Source: an uncultured Paracoccaceae bacterium
Lineage (GTDB): Bacteria; Pseudomonadota; Alphaproteobacteria; Rhodobacterales; Rhodobacteraceae
Direction of reading: 5' to 3'
Assembly: GCA_947489445.1 (NCBI GenBank)
Contig: CANLDN010000007.1
Span: 170,164-234,163 of the forward strand
Length of the DNA stretch: 64,000 nucleotides
The notes beneath the pieces were generated by a model. That model was not told the DNA's origin and made no database searches. It saw only the letters and a list, made by a program, of their open reading frames with translations. Of the stretch, positions 16,942 to 27,951 are shown in pieces (the stretch's first letter is position 1; every line of letters begins with the position of its first letter). The position numbers and the translations under genes are program-made.

Positions 16942-19491
16942 GTGCAGCAACAGTCGACATTCAAGCAGCTTACGCTGATCACACCCACCGCGGCCATGCA
17001 TGGATCGGTGCATGGTGGCCGTGCGAAATGTTTGCAGCGCTTGATCCGGCTGGGGATGCCGGTGCCGGTCACGATGGCCCTGTCGTTTGATGCTGTGCAT
17101 GACATCGCGCTGGGCAAACTGCCGGATATGTCCGCATTGATGGCGCCGTTTGGTGATCAGCCGCTTTTGTCGGTGCGCCCGTCCAGCGAAGACCCTGATT
17201 GGGGTGGTCCGGGGGCGATCCTGAATATCGGGATGAATGATGCCCGTCATGCGGCAATGGTTGAAGATATGGGCGATTGGGCGGCGACCGCCCTTTATCT
17301 GCGATTTGTTCAATCCTATGCGATCCATGTGGCCCGGCTGGACCCGGATGAGTTTTACCTGCCTGATGTGTCTGATGCGCTGAGCCTGCAGGCGATGATG
17401 GATACCTATGAGGCAGAAACGGATGAGCCGTTTCCCCAAGACCCCGCCGTCCAATTGGCCGAGGTGTTGCGGTCTATGGCGCGGGCCTGGGATGGCACAA
17501 CGGCCCGGTTGTTGCGGCGGGCCAAGGGCGCGCCCGTCGATGCGGGTCTTGGTCTGGTTGTGCAGGCGATGGCATTGGGCGTGGGGCCGGGTGAATGCGG
17601 TTCTGGCGTGATCCAATACGTGGATGAGGTGACCGGGCAGCCGCAGATCAAGGGCCGGTATCTGGGCCAAAGCCAAGGCCGCGAGGCGTTGAGCGATGTG
17701 GACAGTGCGATCTATCTGACGCGCGATGACCGGGGCCGGTCATTGGAGGATTTGTGCCCGGAGGCGTTTGCGCAATTGATCGAAATTGGCCGCCAATGCC
17801 GCGAGAAGCTGCGCGAAGAAATGCAGGTGGAGTTCACGATAGACGGTGGCGCGCTGCATATTCTGGATGCGGTGCGGGTGCAGCGGTCGGCGCGTGCCTC
17901 TGTCCGGATAGCTGTTGCCCTGGCCGAGGATGGATTTATTCCGCGCGAAGAAGCGGTGATGCGGGTGGAGCCTGCGGCGCTGTCGGAATTGCTGCACCGG
18001 CAGGTCAGCCCCTTGGCTAAGCGTGATTTTATTGTAGGTGGTATCGCGGCGAGCCCGGGTGCCGCCTCTGGCCGGATTGTGCTGACGGCCAATGAGGCGC
18101 AGGCGAGTGCCGCACGCGGCGAGCCCTGTGTGCTGGTGCGCCGCGAGACGACGCCAGAGGATATTCGCGGGATGCATGCTGCCCAGGCCGTGCTGACCAT
18201 GCGTGGTGGTGTGACCAGTCATGCCGCCGTGATTGGCCGTGGGTTGGGTGTACCTTGTGTGGTGGGCGCGTCTGATCTGATGATTGACCGCAAGGGCCGC
18301 TGCGTGATCGCACCGGACGGGCGCAAGTTTGCAGCAGGCGATATCATCACGGTGGATGGCACAACGGGGCAGGTGCTGGCCGGAGAACCCGCCATGCTGG
18401 AGGCCGCGTTGGATGGCGCGTTTCAGACCCTGCTGGAATGGGCCGATGATTTTCGCGATATTGGCGTGCGTGCCAATGCTGACACCCCTGCGGATGCGCA
18501 GACCGCCCGCAACTTTGCCGCCGAAGGCATCGGATTGTGCCGGACTGAGCATATGTTCTTTGAAGGCGACCGGCTGGGCGTGATGCGCGAGATGATCTTT
18601 GCCGAAGGCGGAGGGGATCGCCGCGCGGTGCTGGATCGTTTGCTGCCAATGCAGCGCGAGGATTTTCAGGCGCTGTTTGGCACGATGCCGGGCAAGACAG
18701 TCTGTGTGCGCCTGTTTGATCCGCCGCTGCACGAGTTTCTACCCTCTGACAAGATGGGGATGCGTGATCTGGCTGCCCAATTGGCTTTGCCCCTGTCCGA
18801 GGTGACGGAGCGGGTCAACGCGCTGAGTGAATACAACCCCATGCTTGGGATGCGCGGCGTTCGGCTGGGCATCGCGATCCCCGAGATTTACGACATGCAG
18901 GCCCGCGCGATTTTTGAGGCGCTGGTCGCGGTGGGGCGCAATGGTGCCGATGTGTCGGTTGAGATCATGATCCCGCTGGTCAGTGCGATGCGCGAGGTTG
19001 AGCTGGTCAAGGGCCGCGTGGAAACCATTGCAAATGCTGTGCGGGCGCAGACACGCGCGAAGTTTGATTATCGCCTTGGCGTGATGGTCGAGACACCCCG
19101 TGCCGCGCTGCGCGCGCAGGACATTGCCGAACATGCCGCGTTCTTGTCGTTTGGCACGAATGATCTGACCCAGATGACCTATGGTTTGTCCCGTGATGAT
19201 GCGGGTCGGTTTATGTCGGCTTACGTCCAGCAGGGTGTTTATGCCGAGGACCCGTTCCATACCATGGATGTTGAAGGGGTCGGCGAATTGGTTGCGATGG
19301 GCGCGGAACGCGGGCGCCTGGGCCGTCCTGATGTGGTTTTGTCGATCTGCGGTGAGCATGGCGGCAGTCGTGCTGGCATTGAATTCTGCCGCGCGCACGG
19401 CTTTCATTACGTTTCATGCTCGCCTTTCCGCGTGCCGGTTGCGCGACTCACCGCTGCCCAATGTGCGCTGCGTAGCACCCTCAAAGGTTAA
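16942..19491 (+). CDS. Pyruvate phosphate dikinase-like protein with altered ATP-grasp half
   Basis: An 849-residue PPDK relative. The swivelling phosphohistidine domain is intact (His427 in RGGVTSHAAVIGRG), as is the PEP/pyruvate barrel, with GLCRTEHMF, NPMLGMRGVR, SFGTNDLTQMTYG and the catalytic CGEHGG near the end. The N-terminal nucleotide half departs from the family: the block usually SVRSGA..MPGMMDT reads SVRPSSEDPDWGGPGA (78-92), GEYL reads GRYL (238-241) and NAQGEDVV reads QSQGREAL (243-250). It may have reduced or different nucleotide use. It starts at a GTG with no strong ribosome site, 79 bp after glyS. Confidence 0.8.
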   Translation: MQQQSTFKQLTLITPTAAMHGSVHGGRAKCLQRLIRLGMPVPVTMALSFDAVHDIALGKLPDMSALMAPFGDQPLLSVRPSSEDPDWGGPGAILNIGMNDARHAAMVEDMGDWAATALYLRFVQSYAIHVARLDPDEFYLPDVSDALSLQAMMDTYEAETDEPFPQDPAVQLAEVLRSMARAWDGTTARLLRRAKGAPVDAGLGLVVQAMALGVGPGECGSGVIQYVDEVTGQPQIKGRYLGQSQGREALSDVDSAIYLTRDDRGRSLEDLCPEAFAQLIEIGRQCREKLREEMQVEFTIDGGALHILDAVRVQRSARASVRIAVALAEDGFIPREEAVMRVEPAALSELLHRQVSPLAKRDFIVGGIAASPGAASGRIVLTANEAQASAARGEPCVLVRRETTPEDIRGMHAAQAVLTMRGGVTSHAAVIGRGLGVPCVVGASDLMIDRKGRCVIAPDGRKFAAGDIITVDGTTGQVLAGEPAMLEAALDGAFQTLLEWADDFRDIGVRANADTPADAQTARNFAAEGIGLCRTEHMFFEGDRLGVMREMIFAEGGGDRRAVLDRLLPMQREDFQALFGTMPGKTVCVRLFDPPLHEFLPSDKMGMRDLAAQLALPLSEVTERVNALSEYNPMLGMRGVRLGIAIPEIYDMQARAIFEALVAVGRNGADVSVEIMIPLVSAMREVELVKGRVETIANAVRAQTRAKFDYRLGVMVETPRAALRAQDIAEHAAFLSFGTNDLTQMTYGLSRDDAGRFMSAYVQQGVYAEDPFHTMDVEGVGELVAMGAERGRLGRPDVVLSICGEHGGSRAGIEFCRAHGFHYVSCSPFRVPVARLTAAQCALRSTLKG

Positions 19492-19682
19492 TGAAACACT
19501 AACTGTTGTGGCTTTTGGGCTTCACTCCACGTGATTTGGGGAAATAATCGCGTGACCTTCTGCGGCTGTGTTGCGCTCTTGGCGACAGTCGGGGCGCAGG
19601 GGTAGACGTAAGGGTCACTTTGCCCTATGTGGTCCACCGCCAGCGCGGGGCTTGTCCGCGTGGTTTCCTGGGTGGGAAAAAC

Positions 19683-20351
19683 ATGACTATTTCTAAGGCG
19701 TTTCGCGCCGCAATTACTGCGGCCTGTTTTTGTTTCTGCGGTTCCGTTGTTGCGGCGGACGAGCTTTTGGCCAGTCGTTTGGGTGCCCTTTTGGGGCAGG
19801 AACGGCAGGCTTTGGCGGTTGTTCCTGACAGCCGCATGTCGGTTTTGACAAGTCTGCCGCCAGCCGATGAGCGTGGTGTCGAGACGCAAAGCGGCGTTAT
19901 TTATGACCGGGCTTATCTTGCCTCCCAACCGGCTGCCACCGGTGGGAGACAGTGGGAGTGTCTGGCGCAAGCCCTGTATTTCGAGGCGCGTGGTGAGTCG
20001 ATCCGCGGCATGTTTGCTGTGGGCGAGGTGATCCTGAACCGGGTGGATAGCCGTGCGTATCCTGACACGCTTTGCCGCGTCATCAATCAGGGCACTGGCC
20101 GACGCCATGCCTGCCAGTTCAGCTATACCTGTGATGGTCGTCCCGAAACGATTGCGGAACCGCGTGCCTGGGAGCGTGTGGGCAAGGTCGCCCGTTTGTT
20201 GATGGATGGCACACCGCGGGCATTGACCGGTGGGGCCACGCATTATCACACGAAGGCCGTGAACCCGAATTGGGCGCAGCTGTTCCCGCGTACGGCGTCC
20301 ATCGGGTCGCATTATTTCTATCGTCAGCCTTTGCGCATCGCGTCCAAGTAA
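19683..20351 (+). CDS. Exported cell wall hydrolase, SleB type
   Basis: A 222-residue protein with a signal peptide (residues 1-24, ending VVAA) and a C-terminal Hydrolase_2/SleB domain from about residue 95. The key block is CLAQALYFEARGESIRGM, with the likely catalytic glutamate in YFEARGE, followed by AVGEVILNRV, CQFSYTCDG and GGATHYHT. SleB-like enzymes cut the glycan strands of peptidoglycan; in non-sporulating alphaproteobacteria they are thought to act in wall turnover. The ATG at 19683 is used because the signal peptide starts there and GGTGGGAAA precedes it. Monocistronic, with its own 190-bp upstream region. Confidence 0.88.
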   Translation: MTISKAFRAAITAACFCFCGSVVAADELLASRLGALLGQERQALAVVPDSRMSVLTSLPPADERGVETQSGVIYDRAYLASQPAATGGRQWECLAQALYFEARGESIRGMFAVGEVILNRVDSRAYPDTLCRVINQGTGRRHACQFSYTCDGRPETIAEPRAWERVGKVARLLMDGTPRALTGGATHYHTKAVNPNWAQLFPRTASIGSHYFYRQPLRIASK

Positions 20352-20447
20352 GGTCGCAACTTGCAGAACCAGCGTCGCGACCGGTGCTTGCCCCGGTCTG
20401 CGTGCGCTTGTATCCCGCTGGGGTAATAACCCTGACCGGATCGCCCC

Positions 20448-21362
20448 ATGACTGACGATATTCGCCTTGCTTTTGCCCATCCGAGCGAACGGGCCGAGGC
20501 CAGCAGCAAGACCCCTTGCGATCGTATCTCGTTGCGCGACTACGTTGTTGAGGTTGAGATTGGTGCGTTTCAGCAGGAACGCGGGACGTTGCAGCGTGTG
20601 CGTTTCAACGTGGTGGTTGAGGTGTCGCCGCTGGGTCCGATTGACGATGATGTTGACCGCATCCTGTCCTATGACCGCGTGACCGAAGCCATTGGCGTTG
20701 AGCTGGAGGCGGAACGCATCAATCTGTTGGAAACCCTAGCCGCGCGTGTGGCCGAACGTATCCTGCTGGAACCTCAGGCGGAGCGGGTTTTTGTCCGCAT
20801 CGAAAAGCTGGATCGCGGTCCTTTTGCGCTGGGGGTTGAGATTGTCCGCGCGCGGGATGGTCAGAATACGGATGGTCAGGATCATTCAGAGGCCCCGCAT
20901 CCGCGTGTCGTTTACCTGTCCAACGCAGCCATTGCCGCGCCGCATCTGACAGGCTGGATTGATCAACTGGCCGCAAAAGATGCGCCATTGATCATCTGTG
21001 TGGGTGCGGCAGAGGCTGCCGCACCGCAGGCGGCCAATGCCCTTGCGCAGCGCCGTATTGATTTGCTGGCAATTGAGCAGAATGCGTGGCAGTTGGCGGC
21101 CCTTGATCGCCGCTGTATGGTCGTTGGCACCCGGACAGAGCTGGATTGGGCCATGAAGAATGACCAAATTTGCATTTGGGCCCCGTCCAAAATCGTGCTG
21201 GATGCGGTGGATGGCCCCTCTGCCAGCCCGCGGGATGCGGTGGCGTTGGTGGCGTGGTTCGCAGCAGAGATGCAGGCGAAGGAATTGCTGGTCATTGGTG
21301 CGGATGCCCCTGATGCGGCGATGTCGGCCCGGGCTGTGGATGTCACGACGCGGGAGCTTTGA
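20448..21362 (+). CDS. folB: Dihydroneopterin aldolase with a long C-terminal extension
   Basis: The FolB domain (about residues 25-135) converts dihydroneopterin to hydroxymethyl-dihydropterin for folate synthesis. Family residues can be seen: the IGAFQQERG strand (about 38-46), Tyr in SYDRVTEAI, and the catalytic Lys in VRIEKLDRGP. FolB alone is about 120 residues, whereas this protein has 304. The last ~155 residues (from PRVVYLSN) form an Ala-rich alpha/beta-looking domain I do not recognise. First gene of folB-folP-glmM; its stop overlaps the folP start (TGATG), so translation is coupled. Confidence 0.9.
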   Translation: MTDDIRLAFAHPSERAEASSKTPCDRISLRDYVVEVEIGAFQQERGTLQRVRFNVVVEVSPLGPIDDDVDRILSYDRVTEAIGVELEAERINLLETLAARVAERILLEPQAERVFVRIEKLDRGPFALGVEIVRARDGQNTDGQDHSEAPHPRVVYLSNAAIAAPHLTGWIDQLAAKDAPLIICVGAAEAAAPQAANALAQRRIDLLAIEQNAWQLAALDRRCMVVGTRTELDWAMKNDQICIWAPSKIVLDAVDGPSASPRDAVALVAWFAAEMQAKELLVIGADAPDAAMSARAVDVTTREL

Positions 21363-22375
21363 TGAAGCGCTATTATCGGCCCATTGTACGGTTCGGTCCG
21401 GATCGTTCTGATGACGCATTTGATCTGGCTGGCGGCTGGTGCTGGTTTCGCGAGGTCGCCGTGCGGACGCGGGGTAGTGTGGAGCAGGTCATTCGGGCGC
21501 AGGACCTGCCTGCGGATGTACTGGATCGGTTGACTGCGCCGCGCGCTGATATCGCTGGGATAACGATGGCGCGTCCGCGTTTGATGGGCATTTTGAATGT
21601 CACGCCTGATAGTTTTTCGGACGGAGGACTATTTGCCGACCCGGTGCAGGCAGTGGATCATGCCATGCAGATGATAAGCTTTGGTGCAGATATCATTGAT
21701 ATTGGCGGCGAAAGTACCCGCCCGGGTGCATCTGAGGTTGATGTGCAAGACGAGATTGCGCGCACGGCACCGGTGATTGCCAAGATCAGGGCGCAAAGTG
21801 ATGTGCCGATGTCGATTGATACGCGCAAGGTGCCGGTGGCCCGCGCTGCCATTGATGCTGGCGCGACACTGATCAATGATGTGGCGGCGATGACGTTTGA
21901 CGCGGAGATGGCGCAGGTTGTTGCCGCTTCGGACCTGCCAGTGTGCTTGATGCATGCACAGGGCGATCCTGCGACGATGCAGGAAGACCCGCGATATGAT
22001 GACGTTTTGCTGGATGTGTATGATTTTCTGGAAGCGCGTCTTGTGGTGGCTGAGGCTGCGGGAGTGCGACGTGATCGGATCGTTATCGATCCCGGTATCG
22101 GCTTTGGTAAGACGCTGGCGCACAACCTGACATTGCTGCGCGGCCTGTCATTGTTCCATGCGCTGGGGTGCCCCATTCTGCTGGGCGCATCGCGTAAGCG
22201 GTTCATTGGCACCATTGGCGGTGGCAAAGATGCGCCGGACCGGGTGGCGGGATCTGTCGCAGTGGCCTTGCATAGTGCGCGTCAGGGGGTGCAACTTTTG
22301 CGCGTTCACGATACATTTGAGACCAAACAGGCGTTGGACCTGGAATGGGCAATCAGCAGGGCGGATCAGCGATGA
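21362..22375 (+). CDS. folP: Dihydropteroate synthase
   Basis: Joins hydroxymethyl-dihydropterin pyrophosphate to p-aminobenzoate; the target of sulfonamides. The 337-residue protein has the expected TIM-barrel signatures: [14 protein letters not shown] near residue 78, [12 protein letters not shown] near 118, [14 protein letters not shown] near 245 and LGASRKRF near 278. It carries an N-terminal extension of about 70 residues before the barrel, seen in roseobacter FolP proteins. The ATG at 21362 overlaps the folB stop; a TTG one codon earlier is less likely. The stop overlaps the glmM start by four bases (ATGA). Confidence 0.96.
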   Translation: MKRYYRPIVRFGPDRSDDAFDLAGGWCWFREVAVRTRGSVEQVIRAQDLPADVLDRLTAPRADIAGITMARPRLMGILNVTPDSFSDGGLFADPVQAVDHAMQMISFGADIIDIGGESTRPGASEVDVQDEIARTAPVIAKIRAQSDVPMSIDTRKVPVARAAIDAGATLINDVAAMTFDAEMAQVVAASDLPVCLMHAQGDPATMQEDPRYDDVLLDVYDFLEARLVVAEAAGVRRDRIVIDPGIGFGKTLAHNLTLLRGLSLFHALGCPILLGASRKRFIGTIGGGKDAPDRVAGSVAVALHSARQGVQLLRVHDTFETKQALDLEWAISRADQR

Positions 22376-23715
22376 CACGGAAATTGTTCGGTACAGACGG
22401 TGTACGCGGTAGGGCGAATACCCATCCGATGACGGCGGATATGGCGCTGAAGATCGGGGCGGCGGCTGGCCGCTATTTCCGCAATGATGGCTCCAACGGC
22501 CACCGGGTGGTGATTGGCAAGGATACGCGCCTGTCGGGCTACATGTTCGAAAGTGCGCTGACGGCGGGCCTGACCAGCACCGGCATGAATGTGCTGCTGC
22601 TGGGGCCGGTCCCGACGCCTGCGGTGGGATTGTTGACCACGTCTATGCGCGCCGATCTTGGCATCATGATATCGGCCAGTCACAACCCGCACCATGACAA
22701 TGGCATCAAGTTTTTCGGCCCTGATGGGTTCAAGCTGTCTGATCAGGCCGAGGCCGAGATTGAGGGGCTGATCGCCGGTGAGATTGCGCCCGCCCAGGCG
22801 CAGAATATTGGGCGCGCCAAGCGGATCGATGATGGCCGGTTCCGTTATGCTGAGCGGATCAAATCGACCTTTCCGGCGGGGATGCGTCTGGATGGTCTGA
22901 AGGTTGTCATTGATTGCGCCAATGGAGCGGCGCATCGGGTCGCGCCAGAGGTTTTGTGGGAATTGGGGGCAACTGTGATCCCGGTTGGTGTCAGCCCCAA
23001 TGGCGTGAACATCAATGATGGTTGCGGGTCTACGGATACGTCAGCTGCCGCAGCAGCAATCCTGCGTGAAGGCGCTGATGTCGGCATTTGTCTGGATGGT
23101 GACGCGGACCGCGTGATGATCCTTGATGAGACCGGACAGGTCGCTGACGGTGATCAGATCATGGCGTTGATGGCGGGGCGTTGGGCGGATCAGGAACGTT
23201 TGAAAGGTGGCACGCTGGTGGCTACGGTAATGTCCAATCTGGGGTTGGAGCGTTATCTGGATGGGCGTGGTTTGCGGCTGGAACGCACGGCGGTCGGTGA
23301 CCGTTATGTGGTGGAGGCGATGCGCGCGAATGGCTGGAACCTTGGCGGTGAGCAGTCGGGTCATATCGTGATGACGGATTATGCCACCACGGGTGATGGT
23401 CTGTTGGCAGGTTTGCAGTTTTTGGCCGCAATGATTGAGACGGGCCAAAAGGCAAGTGCGCTGAGCAAGAGCTTTGACACAGTGCCACAGATGCTCAAGA
23501 ATGTGCGCTATGCCGTGGGGCAGGACCCGCTGAGTGCTGATCCGGTACGCAAATCAATTGCCGCTGCAGAACTGCAATTGAAGGGCAAAGGACGGTTGTT
23601 GATCCGTAAATCAGGGACGGAGCCGTTGATCCGTGTCATGGCCGAGTGCGAGGATGATGGGTTGTTAGCGCGGGTTGTCGATGGGATCGTGAGCGAGGTT
23701 GAGGCGGCCGTTTAG
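22372..23715 (+). CDS. glmM: Phosphoglucosamine mutase
   Basis: Interconverts glucosamine-6-phosphate and glucosamine-1-phosphate on the way to UDP-GlcNAc for peptidoglycan and LPS. The 447-residue protein starts [13 protein letters not shown], has the phosphoserine loop in [13 protein letters not shown] (about residue 100), the metal site in [10 protein letters not shown] (about 240), and the C-terminal phosphate loop [12 protein letters not shown]. Folate synthesis and glmM sharing an operon is common in proteobacteria. Its last four bases overlap the end of the opposing DMT transporter gene. Confidence 0.98.
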   Translation: MTRKLFGTDGVRGRANTHPMTADMALKIGAAAGRYFRNDGSNGHRVVIGKDTRLSGYMFESALTAGLTSTGMNVLLLGPVPTPAVGLLTTSMRADLGIMISASHNPHHDNGIKFFGPDGFKLSDQAEAEIEGLIAGEIAPAQAQNIGRAKRIDDGRFRYAERIKSTFPAGMRLDGLKVVIDCANGAAHRVAPEVLWELGATVIPVGVSPNGVNINDGCGSTDTSAAAAAILREGADVGICLDGDADRVMILDETGQVADGDQIMALMAGRWADQERLKGGTLVATVMSNLGLERYLDGRGLRLERTAVGDRYVVEAMRANGWNLGGEQSGHIVMTDYATTGDGLLAGLQFLAAMIETGQKASALSKSFDTVPQMLKNVRYAVGQDPLSADPVRKSIAAAELQLKGKGRLLIRKSGTEPLIRVMAECEDDGLLARVVDGIVSEVEAAV

Positions 23716-24611
23716 CGCCAAAACAGTCTGCGCAAACTGCCCGATTGGCTGATCGCCAACCCTAACAGGATCAGCGCGAGTGCCGCGAAAAAGCGCAGAG
23801 GCAGCACCTCGTTCAGGATCAGCACGCCGAATAGGACGGACCAGAGTGGCACCTGATAATTGACCAATGTCATGAAAACCGCCCCGGCAGAGCGGATCGT
23901 GACCACCCGAATGGCAGCGGCCAGTGCGGTTGGTATGAACCCCAGAAACAGGATCGCCCATGTGGCCGGCCCGGTGGCGACATCCGGAATGCCTTCGATC
24001 AACAGCATCGCGGGGATCAGCGGGGCTGCCCCGATGACCAACAAAAGTGCCGCCATGCTAATCGGGTCAATTGGTGGGCAGCGCCGGGTCATGATGCTGG
24101 ATATGGCGTAAGACAGGGATGCAGCGATGCAGGCAAGTTGCCCTAGTGGCTCCATCCCGGTGCCGATGCGCAGAACGCTGGGACCAATCAGGACAATTGC
24201 GCCAACGAACCCAAGGCTGACGCCGATGCTGTTGCGCAAGTTCAGCTTTTCGTCGGTAAACACATGCGCCAGTGGCAGCACGAAAAGCGGCAGCGCCGCC
24301 ATCGAGATGCCCGCAAAGGCTGAGGGCACGAATTGCTGTCCCCAGCTGAGCAGGGCAAATGGAACGGCTGTGTTCAACACGCCGATGACCAGCAGATATT
24401 TGATCATCCTAGGCGTGAAGTCAGGCAAGGGTCGCCCCATGGCGCGCATCAGTGCCAGCAGGGCGATCGCCCCCAGCGTCGTGCGCGCGCAGGCCACCGT
24501 AAGCGGGCCATATCCTTGCAAGGCGATGGCCACGACCATGAACGTGCCCCCCCAGATCAGTCCAAGCGCTGCGATGGAAAGCCAATTGGCAAGGGTCGGT
24601 TGGTTGGTCAT
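23712..24611 (-). CDS. EamA/DMT-family transporter
   Basis: A 299-residue protein with about ten hydrophobic helices arranged as two EamA repeats (roughly 12-140 and 155-290). Repeat ends read [18 protein letters not shown] and [18 protein letters not shown], with the conserved glutamate of the latter. Members export amino acids or other metabolites; the substrate cannot be inferred. It is convergent with glmM, with a four-base overlap, so the two transcripts run into each other. Confidence 0.9.
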   Translation of the reverse strand: MTNQPTLANWLSIAALGLIWGGTFMVVAIALQGYGPLTVACARTTLGAIALLALMRAMGRPLPDFTPRMIKYLLVIGVLNTAVPFALLSWGQQFVPSAFAGISMAALPLFVLPLAHVFTDEKLNLRNSIGVSLGFVGAIVLIGPSVLRIGTGMEPLGQLACIAASLSYAISSIMTRRCPPIDPISMAALLLVIGAAPLIPAMLLIEGIPDVATGPATWAILFLGFIPTALAAAIRVVTIRSAGAVFMTLVNYQVPLWSVLFGVLILNEVLPLRFFAALALILLGLAISQSGSLRRLFWR

Positions 24612-24692
24612 GCGGGTCCGTTGTGACAGTTCAGCCTGCCGTCCTTGGGGCGATGCGCCGGATCATGCAAGCGCTAATCGTGTGTCGGGCGG

Positions 24693-25016
24693 TCAGGTGG
24701 CAACGCCGTGCGGGGCAGAGGCGAGGCGCAGGAATGTTCGGTCTTCGCGCAGAATGAACTTTTCCGATTGCGCAAAGGCGTAGTTTTCCCGCCCCAGCGG
24801 ATCAGCCGCGAGTTTTTCGCGGTAGGCTTCATAGGCGGCCAATGAGGGGATGTTGTAGATTCCATAGGCGAGGGTCGATGACCCTTCATGCGGCGCGTAA
24901 TAGCCCACTAGATCGGCCCCGTTGCGCGGGATCGCCTGCCCCCAATTGCGGGCATATGTTTCGAACTGGGCCTTCTTGGTCGGGTCGATCTGGTATTTGA
25001 TGATGCAGGTCAGCAT
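24693..25016 (-). CDS. NIPSNAP family protein
   Basis: A 107-residue protein that begins MLTCIIKYQIDP and continues with a ferredoxin-like pattern containing ARNWGQAIPRNG and GYYAPHEGSS, typical of bacterial NIPSNAP proteins. These are small dimeric alpha/beta-barrel proteins without a settled biochemical role. GGAGG four bases before the ATG supports the start, although the same frame runs on upstream. It diverges from a winged-helix regulator, which probably controls it through the 69-bp space between them. Confidence 0.85.
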   Translation of the reverse strand: MLTCIIKYQIDPTKKAQFETYARNWGQAIPRNGADLVGYYAPHEGSSTLAYGIYNIPSLAAYEAYREKLAADPLGRENYAFAQSEKFILREDRTFLRLASAPHGVAT

Positions 25017-25085
25017 GGGGTCCTCCGATATGTGATGTGGGTCTAGCATCTTGATCGGCGTAGATGCTTCGGTTATGATCGAACT

Positions 25086-25760
25086 ATGAAAGAAGGGCCT
25101 GACATCGCTGGTATTGCGACGCTGATCGGTGATCCGGCACGTGCCAATATGCTGACCGCGCTGATGAGCGGGAAGGCATTGACAGCCACAGAACTGGCGG
25201 CGGAAGCCGGTGTGACAGCACAAACCGCCAGCGGTCATCTGGCCAAGCTGTCGCAGGGTGGGTTGGTCCAAGCGCGCAAGCAGGGGCGACACAAGTATTT
25301 TGCCCTGGCCCATGCGGATGTGGCCGCCACGTTGGAGGCGCTGATGGGGCTGGCAGCTGGCCAGCTGCGCACCCGCACAGGCCCCAGGGATGCCGCATTG
25401 CGCGAGGCGCGGGTTTGCTACAACCACCTTGCTGGACGCAGGGGCGTCCAGATGTTTGAAAGCCTTTTGGCGCAGGAATACCTGCATGAGGACGGCGCTG
25501 TGATCCGTCTGACAGCCGCGGGAGATGGCTTTATCCGTGAATTCGGGATTGATCCGGATGTGATGCAATCTGCGCGCGCGCCGCTTTGCCGATCTTGTCT
25601 GGATTGGAGCGAGCGGCGCACACATCTCGCCGGATCGCTGGGGCGGGCCATGCTGACGCGTATGGAGGGGCTGGACTGGGTGCGTAGGGACAAAGACAGC
25701 CGGGCGTTACTGTTTGATCCTGACGGTGTCGCGGCCTTTGATCGGGTGTTCCATATCTAA
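25086..25760 (+). CDS. ArsR-type winged-helix transcriptional regulator
   Basis: A 224-residue regulator whose first ~90 residues are an ArsR-like winged helix: DPARANMLTALMSGKALTATELA followed by the recognition helix GVTAQTASGHLAKL and the wing VQARKQGRHKYFAL. The C-terminal half (95-224) is a helical domain with a Cys pair (CRSC near 164) and repeats of Arg/Leu. These long ArsR proteins are often found next to NIPSNAP or antibiotic-monooxygenase genes, as here, and most likely repress their divergent neighbour. The CRSC pair could sense metal or redox state; that is a guess. Confidence 0.85.
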   Translation: MKEGPDIAGIATLIGDPARANMLTALMSGKALTATELAAEAGVTAQTASGHLAKLSQGGLVQARKQGRHKYFALAHADVAATLEALMGLAAGQLRTRTGPRDAALREARVCYNHLAGRRGVQMFESLLAQEYLHEDGAVIRLTAAGDGFIREFGIDPDVMQSARAPLCRSCLDWSERRTHLAGSLGRAMLTRMEGLDWVRRDKDSRALLFDPDGVAAFDRVFHI

Positions 25761-25785
25761 AAAGGCCCGGCATTTGCCGGACCTT
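25759..25785 (-). terminator. Rho-independent terminator of ilvC
   Basis: Arms AAGGCCCGGCA (25762-25772) and TGCCGGACCTT (25775-25785) pair over 11 positions with one mismatch. On the minus strand the hairpin is followed by a run of five T (complement of 25759-25763), as expected for transcripts leaving ilvC. Read on the plus strand it lies right after the winged-helix regulator and may act weakly for it. Confidence 0.85.
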
Positions 25786-25827
25786 GCTTTGATGGAGGGT
25801 GGGTCAAGACCCACCTTACGCCGCCAA

Positions 25828-26978
<1,151 letters not shown>

Positions 26979-26984
26979 AATTTT

Positions 26985-27440
26985 ATGCTTGATGATGAGT
27001 CTCGTGCGATCCTGCGCCAAATGCAGGTTGACCCGTCGCTGACAGTGCCGGAACTCGCGACGCGTGTGGGATGGACCGCTGCACGTGTGACCCGTCGGTT
27101 GGACAAATTGCGTGAGGACGGCGTGTTGCTGGGCAGTCAGGCGGTGATTGATTGGCGCGCGCTGGGATATGCAGTGGAGGTCAGCCTGCGGATCACGCTG
27201 GACAAAACTGTGGCGCGCGCCTTTGATGATTTTTTGGATGCGGCGCGGCAGGTGCCCGAAGTGATCGAAATCCAGACCTTTCTGGGCCGTGTTGATGTAC
27301 GCCTGTCGATCATCGCAAAGGATTTGCCCGATTATCAGCGCATCTATCGTGATCAGGTTCTGGTTCTGCCGCATATCGCCGATATCGAGGCCTTGATGAC
27401 TGTGGCCGGGGTCAAGGCGGATGACAGGTTGCCGCTATGA
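26985..27440 (+). CDS. Lrp/AsnC family transcriptional regulator, first of a pair
   Basis: A 151-residue Lrp/AsnC protein: helix-turn-helix in the first 60 residues (VPELATRVGWTAARVTRRLDKL) and a RAM/AsnC ligand-binding domain after about 70. The start MLDDESRAIL at 26985 fits the family, while an upstream TTG would add non-family residues. Members sense amino acids and regulate their metabolism. Its stop overlaps the next gene (ATGA), a paralogue of similar size. It diverges from ilvC, so branched-chain amino acids are plausible ligands. Confidence 0.9.
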   Translation: MLDDESRAILRQMQVDPSLTVPELATRVGWTAARVTRRLDKLREDGVLLGSQAVIDWRALGYAVEVSLRITLDKTVARAFDDFLDAARQVPEVIEIQTFLGRVDVRLSIIAKDLPDYQRIYRDQVLVLPHIADIEALMTVAGVKADDRLPL

Positions 27441-27889
27441 TCCTTGATGATCAGGACCGGGCGCTGTTGCGCGCGATGGCGGCAAATGCCGATCAATCGA
27501 CAACACGGCTGGGGCAGACGCTGGGGTTGAGCCAACCTGCAACCTGGCGCCGTTTGCGCCGCCTGCAGGATGCGGGTGTCATTGCAAGGCGTCGGCTGGT
27601 TCTGGATGCGGAGAAGGTCGGATTTGGGGTGACGGTGTTCCTTGGGGTGAAATTGGCCACAAAGGGCCGCGTCAGCCTGGAGGATTTCGAACGCGCGGTC
27701 GGTGCGATCCCGGAAGTGCAGACCGTTGATCATGTGCTGGGTCTTTACGACTACCGGCTGCGCGTGGTGGCGCGTGACCTTGCCGATTTCGAGCGGGTGC
27801 TGCGCCGCCGGATCATGACCCTTCCCGGGGTGGGGGATGTGGAGGCGAATGTCCTGCTCAGCGAAGAACGCAGACCCGGCCCGCTCTGA
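27437..27889 (+). CDS. Lrp/AsnC family transcriptional regulator, second of a pair
   Basis: A 150-residue Lrp/AsnC protein starting MILDDQDRALLRAMAANADQ, with an N-terminal helix-turn-helix (LGQTLGLSQPATWRRLRRLQ) and a C-terminal AsnC domain ending VGDVEANVLL. It overlaps its paralogue by four bases, so the two are made together and may form hetero-oligomers. Two small linked Lrp-like genes can also be the siroheme decarboxylase pair NirD/NirL (AhbA/B), but no haem d1 genes are nearby and both proteins keep a good HTH, so regulators are preferred. Confidence 0.9.
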   Translation: MILDDQDRALLRAMAANADQSTTRLGQTLGLSQPATWRRLRRLQDAGVIARRRLVLDAEKVGFGVTVFLGVKLATKGRVSLEDFERAVGAIPEVQTVDHVLGLYDYRLRVVARDLADFERVLRRRIMTLPGVGDVEANVLLSEERRPGPL

Positions 27890-27951
27890 GTATTGCCGTT
27901 AGGCTTTTGCACATCTCTTCCGCTTATCTGAACGCGGAGAGGGAGCATGTG

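Noticed and set aside
26985..27889. The Lrp-like pair as siroheme decarboxylase NirD/NirL (AhbA/B)
   Set aside because: Both proteins have good DNA-binding helices and there are no haem d1 or siroheme genes nearby; the location opposite ilvC favours regulators.
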